57,405 nucleotides of DNA from Maritimibacter sp. 55A14. GTDB taxonomy: Bacteria; Pseudomonadota; Alphaproteobacteria; Rhodobacterales; Rhodobacteraceae. Below the pieces are notes generated by a model that saw nothing but the letters and a program-made list of their open reading frames with translations, ran no database searches and was not told the origin of the DNA. The position numbers were made by a program, and so were the translations under genes. Where the stretch lies: assembly GCF_003122205.1 (NCBI RefSeq), contig NZ_QEYE01000022.1, positions 1 to 57,405 of the forward strand. Direction: 5' to 3'. Below are positions 51,844-57,405 of this stretch, piece by piece; the stretch's first letter is position 1, and every line of letters begins with the position of its first letter.

Positions 51844-53193
51844 ATGGCGGGATACGACCGCAAGCGGATCTGGGGCTGGTTCTTCTTCGACTGGGCCAGC
51901 CAGCCTTACAACACGCTGCTGCTGACCTTCATCTTCGCGCCCTATGTCAAGGAAATCCTCGGCGACGGGTCCACCGCGCAGAGCGCCTGGGGCTTCGGTG
52001 TCGGTGCGGCGGGGGTCGTGATCGCCTTGCTGGCGCCGGTGCTGGGCGCGATGGCCGATACCGGCGGCAACCGGATGCGCTGGATCTGGGGCTTCTCGGC
52101 GCTTTACGTGATCGGTTCGGCCGGGCTCTGGCTGGCCGCGCCCGAAGGCTTCAGCCTCGGGATGACGCTCTTTTTCTTCGCCATCGGCCTGATCGGCATG
52201 GAATTCGCCACCATCTTCACCAACTCCATGCTGCCCGATCTCGGCCCGAAGGAGGAGATCGGCCGCATTTCCGGCAATGGCTGGGCCTTCGGCTATGTCG
52301 GCGGGCTGATCGCTCTGGTGATCATGCTCGTCTTCTTCGCCGAGGATGCCGATAGCGGGCGCACCTTCGTGGGGCTGAGTCCGGGGCTGGGCCTCGACGC
52401 CGCCACGCGCGAGGGCACCCGTTTCGTGGGGCCGCTGACGGCGATCTGGTACGCGGTCTTCATGATCCCGTTCTTCCTCTATGTGCGCGATCCCAAGCCG
52501 GTGCGCACCGAACCCGGCGTGGTGCGGGCCGCGCTGGTGGGGCTGGCGCGGACCATCCGGCGGCTGCCGCGCACCCCAAGCCTGCTGGCCTACCTGGCGT
52601 CCTCGATGTTCTATCGCGACGCGCTGAACGGCATCTACACCTTCGGCGGGCTTTACGCCGCGGGCGTGCTGAACTGGAGCGTCGTGGACACCGGCATCTT
52701 CGGCATCCTGGCGATCATCACCGGCGCGGTATTCGCCTGGATCGGCGGGCACGCCGACAGCGCCTTCGGCCCCAAACCCGTCATCATCGCCTGCGTGCTG
52801 GTACTCACCTCGGTAGCCATCGCCATCGTCTTCGTCTCGCGCGAGGCGGTGTTCGGCCTGCCCGTCGATGCGGCCTCGCGCCTGCCCGATATCGCCTTCT
52901 ACGTGCTGGGCGCCACGATCGGCGCGGCAGGCGGCGCGCTGCAATCGGCGAGCCGCACCATGATGTGCCGCCAGGCCAATCCCGCGCGCATCACCGAGGC
53001 ATTCGGGCTCTACGCATTGGCGGGCAAGGCGACCTCGTTCATCGCGCCGTTGGCGATCGGTGTGGCCACCTATATTTCGGGCAGCCAGCAGATCGGGATT
53101 CTGCCGCTGATTGTCCTTTTCCTGATCGGCCTGATTTTGCTAGCATGGGTCAAGTCCGACGGAGACAGCGCCGAGACATGGTCCGCCCACTGA
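51844..53193 (+). CDS. MFS transporter, UMF1/Atg22-like
   Basis: A 449-residue inner-membrane transporter with about 12 helices. The WGWFFFDWASQPYNTLLLTF start is the hallmark of the UMF1/Atg22 branch, whose yeast member exports amino acids from the vacuole. The bacterial substrate is not known. ATG 51844 follows CAGGAGG; an ATG five bases before is too close to it and in another frame. Its end overlaps mepA by 16 bases, so the two may be co-expressed. Confidence 0.85.
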   Translation: MAGYDRKRIWGWFFFDWASQPYNTLLLTFIFAPYVKEILGDGSTAQSAWGFGVGAAGVVIALLAPVLGAMADTGGNRMRWIWGFSALYVIGSAGLWLAAPEGFSLGMTLFFFAIGLIGMEFATIFTNSMLPDLGPKEEIGRISGNGWAFGYVGGLIALVIMLVFFAEDADSGRTFVGLSPGLGLDAATREGTRFVGPLTAIWYAVFMIPFFLYVRDPKPVRTEPGVVRAALVGLARTIRRLPRTPSLLAYLASSMFYRDALNGIYTFGGLYAAGVLNWSVVDTGIFGILAIITGAVFAWIGGHADSAFGPKPVIIACVLVLTSVAIAIVFVSREAVFGLPVDAASRLPDIAFYVLGATIGAAGGALQSASRTMMCRQANPARITEAFGLYALAGKATSFIAPLAIGVATYISGSQQIGILPLIVLFLIGLILLAWVKSDGDSAETWSAH

Positions 53194-54140
53194 TCCCCCT
53201 CCTGCTTGCACTGGCGCTAGTCGCCTGTGGCGACGAGACCTCTGGCCCTGACACGGCATCGCGCGCCGCGACCACCCAAACGCCCGAGGCGGTGACGAAA
53301 TCCGGCGCGACGGCGACCAAGGCGAACCTGCTCTTCGGGGCGGAGCCGCGCGGATCGCGCCAGCAGCCTGCCGCCTTCGGCAGCTATGCGCGCGGCTGCG
53401 TCGCCGGTGCGGTGGAACTGCCGGAAACCGGACCAACCTGGCAGGCGATGCGCCTGTCGCGCAACAGAAACTGGGGCCATCCCGCGATGATCGGCTTCAT
53501 CCGGCGGCTGTCGGCCGAGGCCACGCGGCACGGCTGGCCGGGGCTCTATGTGGGCGATATCAGCCAACCGCGCGGCGGGCCGATGACCTCGGGCCACAGG
53601 TCGCACCAGATGGGGCTCGACGCGGATATCTGGATGCTCCGGCCCCACCGGCTCGACCTCAGCCGCGCGGCGCGCGAGAGCCTTTCTTCGATCTCGGTCC
53701 GCTCGGCCGACCAGCGCAGCGTGAACGGCAACTGGACACCGGCGCATATGCAGATCATCAAGGCTGCGGCCTCCGACCCTGCGGTGGATCGGGTTTTCGT
53801 GACCGCGCCGGCCAAGATCGCAATGTGCCGGGACGCCGGGCGCGACCGCGCCTGGCTGCAGAAGGTGCGGCCGATCTACGGCCATCATTACCATTTCCAT
53901 GTCCGGCTGAAATGCCCGGCGGGCTCCGCCGCCTGCCAGGTGCAGCGCCCGACCGTCGCGGATTTGTCGAAAGGCGGCGACGGCTGCGACGAGACGCTGA
54001 CCTGGTGGGTGACGGATTACCTCAAGCCGCCGCCGCCGGGCAGCAAACCCGCGAAACCGGCGCCCAAGCGGCGCCATCCGCGCGACTACACGCTCGCCGA
54101 TCTGCCCGCCCAATGCACCGCCGTCCTGGCCTCGGACTAA
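53178..54140 (+). CDS. mepA: Penicillin-insensitive murein endopeptidase MepA, lipoprotein form
   Basis: A 320-residue protein with a lipoprotein signal (lipobox LALVAC, lipidated C17), so it should be anchored in the outer or inner membrane. After a Thr/Ala-rich linker (18-50), a LAS-type metallopeptidase domain follows, with the zinc motifs GHRSHQMGLDADIW and YGHHYHFHVRL and several disulfide cysteines. It cleaves D-Ala-meso-DAP cross-links in peptidoglycan. The proline/lysine-rich C-terminal tail is family-atypical. It overlaps the MFS gene (16 bases) and the esterase gene (28 bases). Confidence 0.88.
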   Translation: MVRPLIPLLLALALVACGDETSGPDTASRAATTQTPEAVTKSGATATKANLLFGAEPRGSRQQPAAFGSYARGCVAGAVELPETGPTWQAMRLSRNRNWGHPAMIGFIRRLSAEATRHGWPGLYVGDISQPRGGPMTSGHRSHQMGLDADIWMLRPHRLDLSRAARESLSSISVRSADQRSVNGNWTPAHMQIIKAAASDPAVDRVFVTAPAKIAMCRDAGRDRAWLQKVRPIYGHHYHFHVRLKCPAGSAACQVQRPTVADLSKGGDGCDETLTWWVTDYLKPPPPGSKPAKPAPKRRHPRDYTLADLPAQCTAVLASD

Positions 54141-55006
54141 CGCTGGCCACCTGGCTGCTGGCCTGCGGTGGCGCGGCCGCAGCGGAACGGCTGGTCCATG
54201 TCGGCAGCTATCACTGGCCGGCGGAGAAGAGCAATTTCGGCGGCTTCTCGGGGCTGGAGATCGACGCAGACGGCCGGAGCTTCACCGCGATCAGCGATCA
54301 GGGCCAGATCCTGACCGGGCGGCTGGACCGCGGCCCGGAGGGCGTCGTGACGGGCGTGCGCCATGACGGGCTGCGCTGGATCCGCGACGTGGACGGCGCG
54401 CCGGTGCGCGACACCCGCATTGACGCCGAAGGGCTGGCCGTGGCGGCGGATGGCCGGCTCTACATCTCCTATGAGCGCGACCATCGCGTGGACGCGCGCG
54501 CCGGCCCTGACGCGGTGCCCGAGGCGCTGCCGGTCGCGCCGGCCTTCGCCGGGTTCCAGGGCAATTCCGGGCTGGAGGCGCTTGCTCTGGACCCGGACGG
54601 CCGGCTCTTCGCGATCCCCGAACGGTCCGGCGAATGGATCAAGCCCTATCCTGTCTTCGTCTTCGCGAATGGTGCCTGGACACAGCCCTACAGCCTGCCG
54701 CGCCGCGACCGCTATCTCCCGGTCGGTGCCGATTTCGGCCCGGACGGGCGGCTCTACCTGCTGGAACGCGATTTCCGCGGTGTGCTGACGGGCGTCTCGA
54801 GCCGCATCCGGGTCTTCGCACCCGGCCCGGACGGGTTGCGCGCCGAAGCGACGCTTCTGGAAACACCCTATGGCACCCATGACAATCTGGAGGCCATCGC
54901 GATCTGGCAAGAGCCCGGCGGCACGTTGCGCGCGACGCTCTTGTCGGACGACAATTTCAACCCCGCGCAGCGCACCGAATTCGTCGATTACCGGCTGGAG
55001 CCCTGA
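54113..55006 (+). CDS. Exported phytase-like esterase family protein
   Basis: A 297-residue protein with a signal (GLTLATWLLACGGAAAAE) and a beta-propeller-like repeat rich in GLEIDADGRSFTAISD, EGLAVAADGRLYISYE and GLEALALDPDGRLFAIPE segments, the pattern of the 'esterase-like activity of phytase' family. Such proteins are periplasmic and their substrates are unclear. The cysteine in LLACGG could be a lipobox. The start at ATG 54113 lies inside mepA (28 bases). It converges with the LOG gene, overlapping it by 19 bases. Confidence 0.75.
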   Translation: MHRRPGLGLTLATWLLACGGAAAAERLVHVGSYHWPAEKSNFGGFSGLEIDADGRSFTAISDQGQILTGRLDRGPEGVVTGVRHDGLRWIRDVDGAPVRDTRIDAEGLAVAADGRLYISYERDHRVDARAGPDAVPEALPVAPAFAGFQGNSGLEALALDPDGRLFAIPERSGEWIKPYPVFVFANGAWTQPYSLPRRDRYLPVGADFGPDGRLYLLERDFRGVLTGVSSRIRVFAPGPDGLRAEATLLETPYGTHDNLEAIAIWQEPGGTLRATLLSDDNFNPAQRTEFVDYRLEP

Positions 55007-55815
55007 TCCCAGGTCTCTATCGCCTCCATTGCCTCCGCCGCAGTGTCGACGAAGCGGAAGAGTTCCAGATCCTCGGGCGAGATCGTGCCGGCTTCGGCCA
55101 GCGCCTCCCAGTTGATGATCCGGCGCCAGAATTCCTCGCCGAAGAGCAGGATCGGCACGCGCTTCATCCGCTCGGTCTGGATCAGGGTCAGCGTCTCGAA
55201 CGTCTCGTCGAGCGTGCCAAACCCGCCCGGAAAGACCGCCACCGCATTGGCGCGCAGCAGGAAATGCATCTTGCGGATGCCGAAGTAATGGAAGTTGAAG
55301 CACAGATCGGGCGTCACGTATTCGTTGGGCGCCTGTTCGTGCGGCAGCACGATGTTGAGTCCGATCGACGCGCCACCGGCCTCCATCGCGCCGCGATTTC
55401 CGGCCTCCATCACGCCGGGTCCGCCGCCGGTGACGATGACATTCTCCCGCCCGTAGCTTTCCATGCTTTTCAGCGTCATCAGCCGGGCGAACTCCCGCGC
55501 CTCCTCGTAGAAGCGCGACAACTCGGCCAGGGTTTCGGTACGGGCGGTGTCGCGTTCGGCGGGCGGCGGGATGCGCGAGCCGCCGAAGAGCACGATGGTG
55601 CTCTCGATGCCGCGCTCGGCCATCACCATCTCGGGCTTGAGAAGCTCCAGTTGCAGGCGCACCGGGCGCAGTTCGTCGCGGCACAGGAAATCGGGATCGG
55701 CGAAGGCAAGCCGGTATGCGGGTGCGCGCGTCTGCGGCGTATCGGGCACCTCCTGCGTGTGCTCGACATCGTGATGCGCGTCGGGAAAAACGCGCCGCCT
55801 GCCCTCGTCATCCAT
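54988..55815 (-). CDS. LOG-family (TIGR00730) Rossmann protein
   Basis: A 275-residue protein with the PGGFGTLDE motif (PGGxGTxxE) and the [16 protein letters not shown] phosphate-binding loop of the LOG family, which includes cytokinin-activating phosphoribohydrolases and nucleotide 5'-monophosphate nucleosidases. An extra N-terminal segment of about 85 residues precedes the core (core from about 85 on, VLFGGSR). ATG 55815 follows GGGAGGATCG. It may hydrolyse nucleoside monophosphates; any role in cytokinin signalling is speculation. It is divergent from dapD. Confidence 0.83.
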   Translation of the reverse strand: MDDEGRRRVFPDAHHDVEHTQEVPDTPQTRAPAYRLAFADPDFLCRDELRPVRLQLELLKPEMVMAERGIESTIVLFGGSRIPPPAERDTARTETLAELSRFYEEAREFARLMTLKSMESYGRENVIVTGGGPGVMEAGNRGAMEAGGASIGLNIVLPHEQAPNEYVTPDLCFNFHYFGIRKMHFLLRANAVAVFPGGFGTLDETFETLTLIQTERMKRVPILLFGEEFWRRIINWEALAEAGTISPEDLELFRFVDTAAEAMEAIETWDQGSSR

Positions 55816-55909
55816 CGCGATCCTCCCTGCGTCAGCACGATTGCGCGGTCTGTCCGACTGCTCTATAGGCTCTGGCCCAACGAGGCCAGACAGGAATTGG
55901 AGAGCGCCG

Positions 55910-56737
55910 ATGTCGAACGCCCAGCTTGAGACCGCGATCGAGGCCGCCTGGGAGGCGCGCGACACCATCACGCCGACCACCGGGGGCGAGACACGCGAGG
56001 CGATCGAGGACACGCTGAACGCTCTGGACTCTGGCCGCCTGCGCGTGGCCGAGCGGCAGGAGAATGGCGACTGGCATGTGAACCAATGGGCCAAGAAAGC
56101 GGTGCTTCTCAGCTTTCGTATCAAGGATATGGAAATCCAGCCGGGCGGGCCGCAGGGCGGCGGCTGGTGGGACAAGGTCGATAGCAAGTTCAAGGGCTGG
56201 GGCGAGAACCAGTGGCGCGCCGCGGGCTTCCGCGCGGTGCCCAACTGCGTGGTCCGCAAATCGGCCTATATCGCCCCCGGCGTGGTGCTGATGCCCTGCT
56301 TCGTCAATCTCGGGGCCCATGTGGACGAGGGCACGATGGTGGATACCTGGGCGACGGTGGGCAGCTGCGCGCAGATCGGCAAGAACGTGCACCTCTCGGG
56401 CGGCGTCGGTATCGGCGGGGTGCTGGAGCCGATGCAGGCGGGCCCCACGATCATCGAGGATAACTGCTTCATCGGCGCGCGCTCCGAAGTGGTCGAGGGT
56501 TGCATCGTGCGCGAGGGCTCGGTTCTCGGCATGGGCGTCTATATCGGCAAATCCACCAAGATCGTGGACCGCGAGACCGGCGAGGTCTTCATGGGCGAGG
56601 TGCCGCCCTATTCCGTGGTCGTCTCAGGGAGCATGCCGACCAAGAACAACCTCAACCTCTATTGCGCGGTGATCGTGAAGCGGGTGGACGCGAAGACGCG
56701 CTCGAAGACCGGGATCAACGAGTTGCTGCGGGACTGA
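55910..56737 (+). CDS. dapD: Tetrahydrodipicolinate N-succinyltransferase
   Basis: A 275-residue trimeric acyltransferase with an N-terminal helical part ([15 protein letters not shown]) and a left-handed beta-helix of hexapeptide repeats from about 105 ([20 protein letters not shown]...). Segments [20 protein letters not shown] and [11 protein letters not shown] are family hallmarks. It makes N-succinyl-2-amino-6-oxopimelate in lysine and diaminopimelate synthesis. Start at ATG 55910 behind GGAGAGCGCC. A hairpin follows its stop. Confidence 0.94.
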   Translation: MSNAQLETAIEAAWEARDTITPTTGGETREAIEDTLNALDSGRLRVAERQENGDWHVNQWAKKAVLLSFRIKDMEIQPGGPQGGGWWDKVDSKFKGWGENQWRAAGFRAVPNCVVRKSAYIAPGVVLMPCFVNLGAHVDEGTMVDTWATVGSCAQIGKNVHLSGGVGIGGVLEPMQAGPTIIEDNCFIGARSEVVEGCIVREGSVLGMGVYIGKSTKIVDRETGEVFMGEVPPYSVVVSGSMPTKNNLNLYCAVIVKRVDAKTRSKTGINELLRD

Positions 56738-56765
56738 GCAAGGCCAACCGCCGACGCACTTGGAT

Positions 56766-56790
56766 GCCCTCTCTCTTGGAGGGGCGTTTT
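56766..56790 (+). terminator. Terminator-like hairpin after dapD
   Basis: GCCCTC and GAGGGGC pair (one bulge) around TCTTG, followed by GTTTT, 28 bases after the dapD stop. It is the best terminator candidate in this end of the window, although the stem is short. Confidence 0.45.
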
Positions 56791-56919
56791 CGACTCGGGA
56801 ACGGCTGGTCAGAGCCCATTTCGTCGCGTTTCCAACTCGACGATAACGAATTCATATGGAGTCTGAGGTCGCCATATGCTTTTCGGCTATCAAAGTTGCG
56901 ATCTGAGGTATTATCCAGA

Positions 56920-57279
56920 ATGACCAAAGTTTCTCCCTCCGATTCAGTTTTCCCATTGGTGACGAAAGAAGGCAAATTCCTTCGGTTCCTCGGGACCGGT
57001 TTTGCAGCAAAGTTCGGGAGCACTACCCTTTGTGTTACGGCAGAGCATGTCATGCGTGACATTGCGGAAGCTTATATCTTCGACGTATGGGGACCGCATC
57101 GAGAGCCCTTTGATCGGGACCAACTGCTACATCGAGTGACACCACTCAAGTCGGACCGCACTACTGATTTGGCCATTCTAAATTTTTGCGATTTCGAACC
57201 GCGAGGTTCGTTTGGAACTGATCCCAAATTTGACGTAAGCGATCCAGTATTAATGACTTTCGAGTACTCAAGATCACGA
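56920..57279 (+). pseudogene. Trypsin-like serine protease, 3' truncated by IS5
   Basis: About 120 residues from MTKVSPSDSVFPL. GTGFAAKFGSTTLCVTAEHV carries the His of the trypsin-like triad, and TTDLAILNF the Asp, in the order expected for a small bacterial protease with a missing C-terminal half (no Ser motif GDSG). The frame enters the IS5 end at 57280 and stops soon after, so the gene is broken. The start at ATG 56920 follows GAGGTATTATCC. Base composition is near half G+C, below the surrounding genes, which suggests transfer. A signal peptide is not seen. Confidence 0.6.
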
Positions 57280-57405
57280 GGGTCAGGACTCATAGCCAAT
57301 AGATGACGGTTGCGGCGAGTGCGATGGCGGAGAGGAATACCTTCGGGCATCGGTCATATCGGGTTGCGACCCGTCGCCAGTCTTTGAGCCTACCGAACAT
57401 GATCT
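57280..57405 (-). mobile_element. IS5-family insertion sequence, one end only
   Basis: The element begins with GGGTCAGGACTCAT, the kind of terminal repeat seen on IS5-family (IS427-group) elements, and contains the end of the transposase. The remainder lies outside the window. It interrupts the protease gene on its left. Confidence 0.75.
57290..57405 (-). CDS. IS5-family transposase, C-terminal end
   Basis: Leftward reading gives IMFGRLKDWRRVATRYDRCP then a hydrophobic tail ending YWL before TGA at 57290. MFGRLKDWRRVATRYDR is the conserved last block of IS5/IS427-type DDE transposases, containing the final glutamate-region helix. Only about 38 residues are in the window. It would catalyse cut-and-paste movement of the element. 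Confidence 0.85.
   Translation of the reverse strand, partial: IMFGRLKDWRRVATRYDRCPKVFLSAIALAATVIYWL

Noticed and set aside
1-57405. tRNA, rRNA, CRISPR array or prophage
   Set aside because: I scanned the intergenic gaps for cloverleaf ends (CCA/TPsiC-like), short regularly spaced repeats and phage structural genes and saw none; by-eye scanning could miss a tRNA, so a covariance-model scan would be decisive.

Overview
This is a GC-rich (roughly two-thirds G+C) alphaproteobacterial segment. Its gene content points to a marine roseobacter-type member of the Rhodobacterales: DmdA-like folate-dependent demethylase homologues, a coxMNOP-type oxidase, a Hint_2 protein, prkA-yeaH-spoVR, dapD and a single-copy MsbA-like exporter. 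It is bounded by insertion sequences, an IS3-family end on the left (1-127) and an IS5-family end on the right (57280-57405). Each has cut a host gene, so the window is probably one contig of a draft assembly. I found no tRNA, rRNA or CRISPR array.

Layout. 1-1.7 kb: IS3 remnant, truncated epimerase-DoxX protein, DUF2269 membrane protein. 1.9-6.8 kb: leftward operon of a long di-haem MauG/CCP-type peroxidase plus a PhnD/PhnC/PhnE-like ABC importer, divergent from an MntR-type metal regulator with a near-palindromic site between them. This is the best candidate here for an undescribed metal-linked system. 7-12.3 kb: DUF2189 protein and a five-gene haem-copper oxidase operon (coxMNOP plus a subunit IV). 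12.9-17.7 kb: Lrp/AsnC regulator, then a DmdA-like demethylase, an OsmC protein, a crotonase lacking both catalytic glutamates and an acyl-CoA synthetase, which looks like an uncharacterised catabolic operon. 17.9-24.9 kb: lone response regulator, ydcSTUV-patD polyamine uptake and degradation operon, LysR regulator with a perfect inverted repeat in front of ydcS. 25.3-31.2 kb: degenerate CPBP membrane protein and the prkA-yeaH-spoVR stress cluster.

31.4-33.3 kb holds a flippase and a 3'-truncated glycosyltransferase, probably the relic of a polysaccharide locus. 33.5-43.1 kb is mostly core: rRNA m5U methyltransferase, MsbA-like ABC exporter, CCA-adding enzyme, CoA-pyrophosphatase-like NUDIX, Hsp33, a second NUDIX, a receiver-PP2C phosphatase with a nearby Hpt protein, and threonine dehydratase. 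43.2-50.7 kb: ionotropic-glutamate-receptor-like channel with a non-canonical pore, argG, Hint-domain protein, sulfotransferase-like/class IV aminotransferase pair, periplasmic MsrA, and a second DmdA/GcvT-like protein. 50.8-56.7 kb: YggT, thioesterase, MFS transporter, MepA endopeptidase, phytase-like esterase, LOG protein and dapD. 56.9-57.3 kb: a visibly less GC-rich trypsin-like protease fragment cut by the right-hand IS.

All functional calls rest on motif and family recognition by eye; no database search was run.
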